From assembly GCA_003165195.1 (NCBI GenBank), contig PLSP01000077.1:63491-96262 (forward strand): DNA of 32,772 bases. Reading direction: 5' to 3'. Positions 24,285 through 31,613 of the stretch are shown piece after piece; the first letter of the stretch is position 1, and every line of letters begins with the position of its first letter. Source of the stretch: Candidatus Bathyarchaeota archaeon. Its GTDB lineage: Archaea; Thermoproteota; Bathyarchaeia; Bathyarchaeales; Bathycorpusculaceae. The notes beneath the pieces were generated by a model. That model searched no databases, was not told the origin of the DNA, and was given only the letters and a program-made list of their open reading frames with translations. The translations under genes were made by a program, and so were the position numbers.

Positions 24285-24383
24285 ATGCAGCTCAGAAATA
24301 TGGAAGAAGAACAAAAAACTGACCGTTCTACAGTAGAGCAAATCTCAAAGATTATCCGTTTTTTACAAAATATAGAAGATTAA
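24285..24383 (+). CDS. possible small protein (32 aa)
   Basis: A short ORF MQLRNMEEEQKTDRST.. ending in SKIIRFLQNIED forms a charged, helical peptide. GTG 24273 would add four residues; AGGTGG (24266-24271) lies close before that GTG. There is no homology I can recognise, so it is kept only as a candidate. Confidence 0.3.
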   Translation: MQLRNMEEEQKTDRSTVEQISKIIRFLQNIED

Positions 24384-24433
24384 ATCTTTTTCTTCAAATA
24401 ATGACCAACGTGCACCAAAAAGGCAAATGTTGC

Positions 24434-24536
24434 ACTTTTCTAAAAAAGAAAAGTCGTTCAAACAATTTTTCAACTTTCTAAAAAAGTTAGGCTAATAAAA
24501 AAGGAAGTCCTCTCTCTCTCAACATAAAGCTGAGAG
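24434..24536. terminator. three successive hairpins in the 24.0-24.56 kb gap
   Basis: ACTTTTCT/AGAAAAGT (24434-24441 with 24447-24454), AACTTT/AAAGTT (24472-24477 with 24483-24488) and CTCTCA/TGAGAG (24516-24521 with 24531-24536) are perfect stems within 100 bp. They lie just past the end of the ferredoxin gene on the minus strand and past the small plus-strand ORF, and likely end transcription. The rest of 23996-24559 shows nothing else. Confidence 0.45.
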
Positions 24537-24559
24537 CATGGGCAATTCATTAAATGCGT

Positions 24560-24739
24560 TTACTCGATTACTTGAATTGCGCCCTCAGGACATTGAGCTT
24601 CACATGCGCGGCAAACTAAGCATTCGCTAGATTTGCTTGGAGTTGATTTGCCTTCTTTGATTTCGTAGACGCCGACTGGGCAAGTGTTTACGCATGTTTC
24701 GCATCCGGTGCATTTTGGATCGACAACTATTTTTACCAT
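24560..24739 (-). CDS. 2x[4Fe-4S] ferredoxin (59 aa)
   Basis: The minus strand encodes MVKIVVDPKCTGCETCVNTC and onward, with two complete CxxCxxCxxxCP motifs (CTGCETCVNTCP and CLVCRACEAQCP). This is a clostridial-type 8Fe ferredoxin, a low-potential electron carrier for reductases in this redox-rich region. The length is normal for the family. ATG 24739 follows GAGGTAAAG at proper spacing. It lies 60 bp downstream of the large anchored protein gene on the same strand. Confidence 0.95.
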   Translation of the reverse strand: MVKIVVDPKCTGCETCVNTCPVGVYEIKEGKSTPSKSSECLVCRACEAQCPEGAIQVIE

Positions 24740-24799
24740 TTTTCTTTACCTCTGATTTTCAAAAAAAGCATATCTATAAAATATAAGGTTTTAGGTGTT

Positions 24800-26608
24800 T
24801 TAACGTGCTTTTTCACGTAATCGCAGCAGAATTCCATTCATCGTTGATTCGGCTTTGTCTCTGCGTTTCTGCATGTCTCCAATTGATTTTTTATAGGTTT
24901 CAAGCGAAATTTCTCCTCTGCTTTGCTGGTACTCGATTTTCTTGAGGTTTTCGTCTGCGTCGTTTAAGTCTGCTTCTGCTGTGTCAAGTTGCTTCATTAG
25001 GTCAGCGTAAGCTGGACTTGAGGCTTTAAATGTGTTTTTCAGGCGGTTGGTATTTTTCTCTATGGTTTGGAGGCGCGTCTCAATTGCTTTGCGTTGGACC
25101 TTGTATTGTCTACGTTGAATTTTGCCTTTCTGTGCCTTGGAATCCAATGACTTTATTTCGGCTGTTAACTCCTTTTTCTCCTCGTAGTCATCAGTAAATT
25201 CTTTTAGTTCTTCTTGTGAAACATATTGACCGGTTCCGGTTTGAGTGGTTTGCTTCCCCTGGGTTGATGCTGTTTCTGCTGCTTTAGCGGTTGAGGACCG
25301 TGTGGTTGTTGTTGTGATTGATTGTTTTTCGTTTGGTTTGCGTTGTTTATAGATAACGGCTCCGATGCAGCCGATTACTGCTAAGGCTGAAACCCAGAAG
25401 GTAGGCAGGAAAGAAACCCAAACTGGATTGTAATCATAAGCGAATTGTATTATGCTGCCTTGGGGCATCTCATAATCTATGTAGCTTACGCCATCTTTGT
25501 TAATGGTGAGGGTGTCTTGGAAAGAAGACCTTGTAACCGAAGATGAGGAGCCAAGAGATGAGAGTTGCGGTGTAACGATTGTTGCTCCTGTTGGTGGGTT
25601 AAAAGAGAAAGTTGCGTGGTCAATATAGTAGTAGACGTCTGGGAAAACGCTAAAGTTCTGGAGAGTGTATTGGGATCCTTGGACGGTTGCGCTTGGAAGA
25701 TTGTAGGCTGCTGTCAGGGTTGTTAATTCTCCATTTGTTATTTGTGTTTCCAACGTGGCATTAGCGATCAAGATGTCGCGGGTTGTGCTGATGCTGGTTG
25801 AAAGGGTAACTCCCGACTGGTCTTTTACGATGACGTTTTGGGCGTTGCTTGGCAACTCCAAAGCAAAGCCTGTCATCACGTCTGTTGAGTTGTTAATGAT
25901 TTGGTAACTGTCAACGGCGTTCACTTTGCCGGTTGGATCGATATTTATTTGACGATCCAGCTGGCTGATGTCAGCTAAAACTATAGTTCCATTTGCTATC
26001 GTAATGTCTGCTGACCCCACCGAGTAGGTGTAAGCCGGAAGGTTTTGAGCCATGTAATTGTCTCCTTCTATGGCGCCGTCGTCTTTGGTGATTAGTATAT
26101 CTGTAGGTGTGCCTGGAAGAGTCAAAGTTACATTGCATGTTGCAACATTTTGCGTGAGGCCTGGGTATGCTGGGTAATCAAGAATGTAGTCGCCTGAGTT
26201 TGGGTCAACGCTAAGGACGCTATTGGACAGGATAAAGACTACCGTGAAGACGCTGGGCGAATGACCGTTAAAATTTATTTCAGCCCCGTAGAACCCGCCT
26301 TGGCTGCCTAGTTGCACGCCCAGATTCACTTGATAAACGTTGTTTGTATCGTAGGCAACTGCTTCCAGTATGTCTACGCTGTATTTTGCCGGTAACCCGA
26401 TTGTGAAGCCGTCAGTTACTTGCCCTGTTACGTGGATGGTGTCTCGAATGATGACTTGCCCAGTGTATGTTACCTCGATTGAATGGTCAACATCCGTGAT
26501 AGTGTACCCTGAGGTTTGGGCAAAAACCGTTCCCAGCGGCAAAACAAGGGGTACTAACACGAGTAAAAAGAAAACCACAAATATGAAAGCTGTATGAGTT
26601 CGCTTCAC
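24800..26608 (-). CDS. membrane-anchored protein with ribophorin-I-like layout
   Basis: About 602 residues. Residues 1-31 are a signal peptide (long hydrophobic run ending VFAQ). Two similar beta-rich ectodomains follow: one near 36-205 starting with HSIEVTYTGQVIIRDTIHVT, the second near 215-385 starting with DRQINIDPTGKVNAVDSYQI. Several N-x-S/T sites are present. One membrane helix lies near 398-420. A Thr/Ser-rich linker and a 150-residue basic/acidic helical region (about 465-602) follow in the cytoplasm. This order and length match eukaryotic ribophorin I (OST1), a 607-residue subunit of oligosaccharyltransferase with two luminal beta domains, one helix and a cytosolic helix bundle. That is a layout argument, not proven homology. 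GTG 26608 is chosen because GGTGAT lies 4 nt upstream; TTG 26620 is possible. Confidence 0.75.
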   Translation of the reverse strand: MKRTHTAFIFVVFFLLVLVPLVLPLGTVFAQTSGYTITDVDHSIEVTYTGQVIIRDTIHVTGQVTDGFTIGLPAKYSVDILEAVAYDTNNVYQVNLGVQLGSQGGFYGAEINFNGHSPSVFTVVFILSNSVLSVDPNSGDYILDYPAYPGLTQNVATCNVTLTLPGTPTDILITKDDGAIEGDNYMAQNLPAYTYSVGSADITIANGTIVLADISQLDRQINIDPTGKVNAVDSYQIINNSTDVMTGFALELPSNAQNVIVKDQSGVTLSTSISTTRDILIANATLETQITNGELTTLTAAYNLPSATVQGSQYTLQNFSVFPDVYYYIDHATFSFNPPTGATIVTPQLSSLGSSSSVTRSSFQDTLTINKDGVSYIDYEMPQGSIIQFAYDYNPVWVSFLPTFWVSALAVIGCIGAVIYKQRKPNEKQSITTTTTRSSTAKAAETASTQGKQTTQTGTGQYVSQEELKEFTDDYEEKKELTAEIKSLDSKAQKGKIQRRQYKVQRKAIETRLQTIEKNTNRLKNTFKASSPAYADLMKQLDTAEADLNDADENLKKIEYQQSRGEISLETYKKSIGDMQKRRDKAESTMNGILLRLREKAR

Positions 26609-26788
26609 TGAAATCACCAAGTCAAGAGTTTCCCTAATGTTGTGTGCCGCTATTTATTTACTTTACAGTAAACCATAATCCATTTAAAGGCTAAAGCGGG
26701 GGAAGCAAAAGAACGGCGTTTACCTTTGAGATTTAGTTTTTTTTATAAATCTTCCTGGGTCTAAAAAACTGAGGCATGTAAGGTTAAA

Positions 26789-26987
26789 CCATTTTACATG
26801 TGTTTTTGGTTGTAAAAAGTGGATCCCTATCCTACTCTGTCTGCTGAGGTTGGCTTGCAGATACCCATTTTTACCTATTGCGGTTTGTTGTAAATACTAG
26901 AACCCTATCCCCTTGCGAGGTTGGCTAGTTTGGATTTGCCTATTTACCTATTGAAACTTGATGCAAATAGTAGACCTCTCCTCCTAC
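26789..26987 (+). repeat. cluster 2 of intergenic hairpin repeats (three units)
   Basis: Three plus-oriented units of the same family as cluster 1 start at 26789, 26865 and 26940, a spacing of 75-76 bp. Arms: TTTTACA/TGTAAAA in the first (26792-26798 with 26810-26816), TTTAC/GTAAA in the second, CTATTT/AAATAG in the third. Each ends with a pyrimidine tail of the CCCTATCC or CCTCTCC kind. Part of the spacer also recurs: GAGGTTGGCT appears after the first two units. The gap from 26609 to 27157 holds these units and a promoter (AGTAAATAAATAG near 26650-26664) for the gene to its left, and no ORF. Confidence 0.8.
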
Positions 26988-27157
26988 TCTCTTCTATGGC
27001 TTACTTGATTGGTTTGCTATTTTGTTAGCGATTTTTTAAAAATGAGAGTACTCTATACGTCAGGGTCTGCGTCAGCGGCTGTTTTGAGTTGCTTTTCTGT
27101 TTTAGGCACAAGTTTATTGCAGATTGACGTAAAATAGTCATATTACTAAAAGTTAAG

Positions 27158-27400
27158 CTATCGATTGATTGCCTTGAGTGTTTTCTCCGCTGTAGAGGAA
27201 CTGAAGAGCAGATCATCGATAGTGGCAATGAAAGTTGCAAGTTTACCTTCACAGTTAACCTCAGAAACCACCAGGCAGCCTATTCTCGTAGTCTTAACCT
27301 GCACCCCAACTGGCGTTTTGAAATTATCTGGCGAAACTGCGTCAGCCACAGCCTCAGCCGTCCTCTCATTACTGTACTCAAGCGTTATCGTTGCCAGCAA
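27158..27400 (-). CDS. pcc1: KEOPS complex subunit Pcc1
   Basis: About 80 residues of the CTAG/Pcc1 family: ATITLEYSNERTAEAVADAV, SPDN, then VxxxRIGCLVVSEVNCEGKL and ATIDDLLFSSSTAEKTL. Pcc1 is the dimerisation subunit of KEOPS, which with Kae1, Bud32 and Cgi121 makes t6A at tRNA position 37. The start is TTG near 27400, which gives family length; TTG 27427 would add nine residues. Either way the gene overlaps the 3' end of the DHH nuclease gene by 23-50 nt, so translation is coupled. The other KEOPS genes, kae1 and bud32, lie 3.5 kb away. Confidence 0.85.
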   Translation of the reverse strand: MLATITLEYSNERTAEAVADAVSPDNFKTPVGVQVKTTRIGCLVVSEVNCEGKLATFIATIDDLLFSSSTAEKTLKAINR

Positions 27401-28844
27401 GCTTTTCGCCCCGCAGCTGTTTCCCAATCAACTCATCAACAGACTTAACAAACAACTCCACCTTATCTATGGGCACTTGGGCTCCAGCCGCAATATTGTG
27501 TCCTCCCCCCTTACCGCCATACGTATCAGAAGCCAAATGCATAACTTCGCCAAGGTTGACGCCTTTACGTATTGCTGCCTCGGTTGTTCGCGCTGAAAAC
27601 TTTGCTGCCTGTTCTTTCTCAACGTTCGCGAAGGCGATAAGCGGTTTTTCATTGTTCGCTAAGCTTGAAACAATAATGGAGGATACAGTGCCAATGATTT
27701 TTTCGTTGATGAAGCTTTCTCCGTTGATGACGTAGATGTTTTGGAGTTCGCGAAGGCGTTCAGGTTTCTCGTTGACCCAGCCAAGATACTTGTTGATGTT
27801 TTTGCGGTAATCTTCCAGTATCTTGTTTGATTCTTCTAGGGCTGCTTTGCGGTCGCCCATACAAATCGCGATTCCTAGACTCGGGCGATCCATTCGTCCC
27901 GTCGAATTCAGCAGGACGGCGAATTCTCGTCCATCCCTGAGGGCAGTGTTAGGTTCTTCTTTAGTTAAGGTGTATACGTAGCCGATTAGATTTTCAACTG
28001 CAAGATGCAGCCCCTTGGAGAGTAAGTGGTCGGCTAAAGCTGAGCACAGACGCTTTCTTTCCTCGTCGGTAAGGTCGCGGAGTGCCCGCCATTTTTCGCC
28101 TTGTTTGATTGGGATGTTTAAATTCGATAGGAAGACGAGTGCTTTATCTTCTTCGCCGCTTAAGCCGGGAATAAACGGGTTAGTTGTAGTTGCTAGGGTT
28201 TTGTGAATGGCGCGGGTTTCTCTTCCGAAAAAGGTCAGATCTTTCTCAACCTTTAGCAAGCCTGCGGCGACGCCGTCGTTAACTATTATCTCGTTTAGGC
28301 TTTGCATGCTTCTCTGGTCATACTTGTCTTGCATATCTCCTAAAGCACCAACCAGAGCTATTGGCGCCAAATCCACATTCGCCTGACTCGCAGCTTTAGC
28401 AACAAAGTAAGCTATGCCTGAACCGCTAACATTCGAGGCGCCGTCTATGCCGAAAACATGAGGGTTCACCTGGACAAAGTTGGGGTTGCTTATTGTTCCG
28501 TTTACTTGGTGGTGGTCAAGGACAAGGACTTTGGAGCTAGGTAGCTTCTGTTGAAGCATATCAAGGTAGCCGCTGCCGAAATCTGTCAAAATAACCAGCT
28601 GGGGTTTATCGCCAATTATTTCATCGATGATTTTCTCGTCAAGCTGCTGAGTAATTCGGATTCTGAACTTTGCATCGAGACGGGCGAGTGCTTTTCCCAT
28701 GACGCCTGCCGCTGCAATCCCATCAGCGTCCAAATGGGAGAACACATGAATAAAACCGCCTTTTTGGGCTACTTCCAAAATTACTTTTGACGCCTCACCG
28801 GCTTGAGATAAGAAGCGTTCAATGGGGTCTTGCTGCGGTGCCAT
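27378..28844 (-). CDS. DHH-family exonuclease, archaeal RecJ/GAN
   Basis: A 488-residue DHH phosphoesterase. FSHLDADGIAA, LTDFGSGY, LDHHQVNG and GALGDMQD are the metal-binding motifs I-IV, and the C-terminal DHHA1 domain carries GGKGGGHNIAAGA. Archaeal proteins of this type are single-strand exonucleases; GAN binds GINS and CMG at the replication fork. It sits between S15 and Pcc1, an arrangement common in archaea. A TATA-like CTTTAAATG on the minus strand lies near 28879-28887. Confidence 0.92.
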   Translation of the reverse strand: MAPQQDPIERFLSQAGEASKVILEVAQKGGFIHVFSHLDADGIAAAGVMGKALARLDAKFRIRITQQLDEKIIDEIIGDKPQLVILTDFGSGYLDMLQQKLPSSKVLVLDHHQVNGTISNPNFVQVNPHVFGIDGASNVSGSGIAYFVAKAASQANVDLAPIALVGALGDMQDKYDQRSMQSLNEIIVNDGVAAGLLKVEKDLTFFGRETRAIHKTLATTTNPFIPGLSGEEDKALVFLSNLNIPIKQGEKWRALRDLTDEERKRLCSALADHLLSKGLHLAVENLIGYVYTLTKEEPNTALRDGREFAVLLNSTGRMDRPSLGIAICMGDRKAALEESNKILEDYRKNINKYLGWVNEKPERLRELQNIYVINGESFINEKIIGTVSSIIVSSLANNEKPLIAFANVEKEQAAKFSARTTEAAIRKGVNLGEVMHLASDTYGGKGGGHNIAAGAQVPIDKVELFVKSVDELIGKQLRGEKLAGNDNA

Positions 28845-28939
28845 GCAGATTTCACTCTTTGCCTAAAAGTGCCTGATTACATTTAAAGCTAGAGTATCGA
28901 CAATAAACCTGAAAAGATAAAACGAAAGGAAAAAAGCAC

Positions 28940-29380
28940 TTAGGTTACGGAAGCGATTTTTGCTTCGTACTTCCAGTTCTTGGCTACTACACCTTCACGC
29001 TTGTAGTATCGCGAAAGCTTGTGGATTCTAGCCTCGATGATTTGCATGTTGCGTTTATTGTGCAGGTCTTTCTTGTTTTTGTCAAGGTGAACGGCTAGGC
29101 TCTGTGCTTTCTTCATAAGGTTTGTGAGATCTTCTGGCATTGTTGGAGCTAAGCCTGCGCTCTGGAGAACGTCGCTTATGCTTTTGCCGACTATAGGCTT
29201 CACAAGTGGAATTGCATATTGATCCCTCAGAATGGTGCCTATGCTGCTCATTGAGTGACCTTCCTTGGCCAATTTTATTATGAATGATTCTACTTCTTCA
29301 GGCTGATATTTGCACCAGCTTGGGGGCCTTCGGCTTACAGGTCGTATTGAATGTGACTTTCCTTTTTCCTGCTTTGGCAA
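28940..29380 (-). CDS. rps15: 30S ribosomal protein S15
   Basis: A 146-residue archaeal/eukaryotic-type S15. RRPPSWCKYQPEEVE, LAKEGHSMSSIGTILRDQYA, then the bacterial-like core DLTNLMKKAQSLAVHLDKNK, and a basic RIHKLSRYYKREG end are all present. It binds 16S rRNA in the platform of the small subunit. TTG 29380 is used, with GGTG 7 nt before it. The minus-strand TATA CTTTTAAATA (29421-29430) lies about 40-50 nt upstream. First gene of the S15-GAN-Pcc1 series. Confidence 0.97.
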   Translation of the reverse strand: MPKQEKGKSHSIRPVSRRPPSWCKYQPEEVESFIIKLAKEGHSMSSIGTILRDQYAIPLVKPIVGKSISDVLQSAGLAPTMPEDLTNLMKKAQSLAVHLDKNKKDLHNKRNMQIIEARIHKLSRYYKREGVVAKNWKYEAKIASVT

Positions 29381-29508
29381 ATGTTACACCTTAAACTGCA
29401 CCTAAACCACACTGCACCAATATTTAAAAGTAGCTACATCCAGAGAAACGAATATTTCAAATTTTGACTCGGAATTCAGAGTTTTTAAGAGTTTAGGAAG
29501 GCTCTATT

Positions 29509-29622
29509 TTGAGTAAGATGACTGACTCACTTCAAGAGTGGATCTTCAATTCAATAGTGGAATGGCTTGGTTTAACAAATTGGCTTCTCAAACCACTAAG
29601 AATACTTATTTGCCTAACTTGA
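29509..29622 (+). CDS. possible small membrane peptide or gene remnant (37 aa)
   Basis: TTG 29509 after AGGAAGG opens a 37-residue frame: SKMTDSLQEWIFNSIVEWLG followed by a hydrophobic LLKPLRILICL end. After the stop the +1 frame continues YLPNLKKYCTWAKKNPEYKR before stopping, so this may be the remnant of a longer frameshifted gene. It lies in an AT-rich stretch with the next gene. The remainder of 29381-29762 shows only the S15 promoter. Confidence 0.35.
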   Translation: MSKMTDSLQEWIFNSIVEWLGLTNWLLKPLRILICLT

Positions 29623-29762
29623 AAAAGTATTGCACTTGGGCAAAAAAGAATCCAGAGTATAAACGGTTTTAAGATTATTACCAATTACATTCAAGGGTTA
29701 GAAACTTGGCTATATTACAGAGTGAATAAGTTTTAAATCTGCAAAGCATAGAATAGCCTAAC

Positions 29763-30248
29763 ATGGCAAATCTGCTAACTATAACGAATATTACCCTTTT
29801 CATAATTTTGTGCGGTGTGGTCTTTTTAGCGACAAAGGTTCTTTTTGACTATTCAAATAAGAGATGGAAAATAAAAGTAGAAATTGGTCATACTTCTGAC
29901 AATTCAATATTAATAGCTGCTACAAATATTGGATATGAAAATGTAACATTTAGTATTGTAGGTTTCATATTACCAAATAACAAACTCTTTTGGAACCAAT
30001 TGGATGCACAAAAATTTCAGATTCCATACACATTACATGTTGGAAAATCGATCACTATGACTCAGGGAACTCCAAAACAACTTGCTACAGAGCTTAAGGA
30101 TAACGGCTATTCTGGAAAGATTACGTTAAGAGGATTTTTTAAAACTGATACTGATAAAATTTTAAAAAGTAAGCCATTTGATTTTGACGTAGAGAAGGCT
30201 CTAGGCAAAGCGGAATGGCGTACCCTTTTTTATTTTTTGACTTTTTGA
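29763..30248 (+). CDS. AT-rich orphan protein with N-terminal membrane helix
   Basis: A 161-residue protein. Residues 5-28 are a membrane helix (TLFIILCGVVFLATKVLF), then a beta-sandwich-like domain (WKIKVEIGHTSDNSILIAAT, GYENVTFSIVGFILP, YSGKITLRGFF) facing the cytoplasm or outside. I do not know the family name; similar single-helix-plus-sandwich proteins occur scattered in bacteria and archaea. Base use is markedly AT-richer than neighbours (many ATA, AAA, TTT codons). It interrupts a run of minus-strand housekeeping genes, which points to acquired DNA. Confidence 0.7.
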   Translation: MANLLTITNITLFIILCGVVFLATKVLFDYSNKRWKIKVEIGHTSDNSILIAATNIGYENVTFSIVGFILPNNKLFWNQLDAQKFQIPYTLHVGKSITMTQGTPKQLATELKDNGYSGKITLRGFFKTDTDKILKSKPFDFDVEKALGKAEWRTLFYFLTF

Positions 30249-30358
30249 AAAATTGAGTGTTAGCAATGAAATAATATTTTTGAGCAACTGAGTAATTAAA
30301 CCTACGCAGTGACCTAAAATGAAAACAGAGACAGATATGTTCTTCAGTGGTAACCGCG

Positions 30359-30976
30359 TTAAGCAGGCTTCAACTTGTACCATTCAACGAATTTTCGTAT
30401 CGCCATTGCCCTGTGAGAGTAACTGTTCTTTTCGTCGATAGTCATTTCCGCAAATGTTTTTTCGTTTCCAGTTGGCTTAAAGATAGGGTCAAAGCCGAAG
30501 GCTGTTTTGCCAGTGGGGTTGTGCTCAACTGTGGTTATTTCGCCTTTTGATTCGCCGCTGAAAATTTTTGGTTCGCACAGAGTTTCGTCAAGGTAAGCTA
30601 TAACTGACTGGAAAATGGCTTTCCTATCTTTTTTGTCGTCCATCAGCTTGACTACGCCGGTGTTATGTATGGTCTTGTATACGTAGGCCGCGTATGGACC
30701 TGGAAAACCCGATAGAGCGTCGATGAATAAACCTGCGTCCTCAACGAAAATAGGCAGCCCCGTCTTTTTGAAGGCGTTGGTGGCTGCTTTTTCTGCGATT
30801 TCTTTAAGGCTCTCCGACTGGATTTCGTCGCCCTTCACTTTTAGCATGGCAACCGCGTACCCGAGTGGGCTGAGGATGCTTTTTGCCTCGTTGAATTTGT
30901 GCATGTTACCAGTTGCGAAAAAGATGATTTTGCTGTTAATGTTGCAGGCTTTTTTACTGTTTTCTTTCTTCAACAT
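30359..30976 (-). CDS. XTP/dITP pyrophosphatase (RdgB/HAM1)
   Basis: About 205 residues of the Ham1 family: FFATGNMHKFNEAKSIL (substrate pocket), VEDAGLFIDALSGFPGPYAAYV (catalytic metal site), GFDPIF and SHRAMAIRKF. It hydrolyses non-canonical ITP, dITP and XTP to keep them out of DNA and RNA. ATG 30976 is taken, with GAGAGG 10 nt upstream; GTG 30985 is possible. The gene overlaps the end of bud32 by about 23 nt, so kae1-bud32-ham1 is one operon. Confidence 0.93.
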   Translation of the reverse strand: MLKKENSKKACNINSKIIFFATGNMHKFNEAKSILSPLGYAVAMLKVKGDEIQSESLKEIAEKAATNAFKKTGLPIFVEDAGLFIDALSGFPGPYAAYVYKTIHNTGVVKLMDDKKDRKAIFQSVIAYLDETLCEPKIFSGESKGEITTVEHNPTGKTAFGFDPIFKPTGNEKTFAEMTIDEKNSYSHRAMAIRKFVEWYKLKPA

Positions 30977-31613
30977 AGCGGCCACGCCTCTCTATTTCCC
31001 GAATTTTCTCATAAACCTTTTCCGTAGTCTCTGCACCCACAACACATTGGTAACCCGACAGCACATCTTTGAAGCATTCCTCCCAAAATCGGTAATGCGT
31101 ACTCTGAAGAGCCCGCTTCATCAAATGCAAATCTACACCCTGCGCCTCCAACTCACTGTTTTTTTCGCCAAGTCCAAAGTCAACAAAAACGATTTTGCCT
31201 TCGGGGGTTTGAATCATGTTTGAGGTTGTTAGATCCCCGTGGATTAAGCCGTGATTGTGCAGTTTGGCTATTAAGTTGCCAATTTGGAAACAGACTTCTT
31301 TTCTCTTTTCAGCCGATGAATTGTTTAGCAGCTGCTTAACTTGTTGCCCCTCAATGTATTGCATTGTGATGGCGGCTTCATTCACATTTACCATGTATAT
31401 CAGCGGAGTAGTTACCCCTGCTGCTTTGGCTTCATGCATCAGCTGCGGCTCATGAACCGTGCGGTAACTGCGAATTCGATCATCCAGCGCTGGCGGGCGG
31501 TACCTTTTGGGGATACGGATTTTGACGATGACTTTTCGTTCGTTCCAGTTGGCTAGGTAGATGCTTGCTTCGGCGCCTTTCTTCAGTAGTGTTTGCTCGG
31601 TTAATGTATCCAT
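30954..31613 (-). CDS. bud32: KEOPS kinase Bud32
   Basis: A 219-residue small atypical kinase (piD261/Bud32). KKGAEASIYLA at 11-21 is the nucleotide loop, VIVKIRIPKRYRPPALD the lysine and basic motif, LIHGDLTTSNM the catalytic loop (D127) and VDFGLG the metal site (D145). It ends with the basic RRGRYVEERK tail that contacts tRNA. Bud32 works as ATPase beside Kae1 in t6A synthesis. Kae1 and Bud32 are separate genes here, overlapping by 13 nt; in some archaea they are fused. Confidence 0.96.
   Translation of the reverse strand: MDTLTEQTLLKKGAEASIYLANWNERKVIVKIRIPKRYRPPALDDRIRSYRTVHEPQLMHEAKAAGVTTPLIYMVNVNEAAITMQYIEGQQVKQLLNNSSAEKRKEVCFQIGNLIAKLHNHGLIHGDLTTSNMIQTPEGKIVFVDFGLGEKNSELEAQGVDLHLMKRALQSTHYRFWEECFKDVLSGYQCVVGAETTEKVYEKIREIERRGRYVEERKQ

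Noticed and set aside
26640-26680. Further copy of the hairpin repeat (TATTTATTTAC...GTAAACC)
   Set aside because: It has similar AT-rich words but lacks the conserved pyrimidine tail and fits better as the promoter of the ribophorin-like gene.
27165-27596. 143-codon plus-strand frame opposite pcc1 and the nuclease gene
   Set aside because: Both minus-strand genes have clear family motifs; this frame has none.
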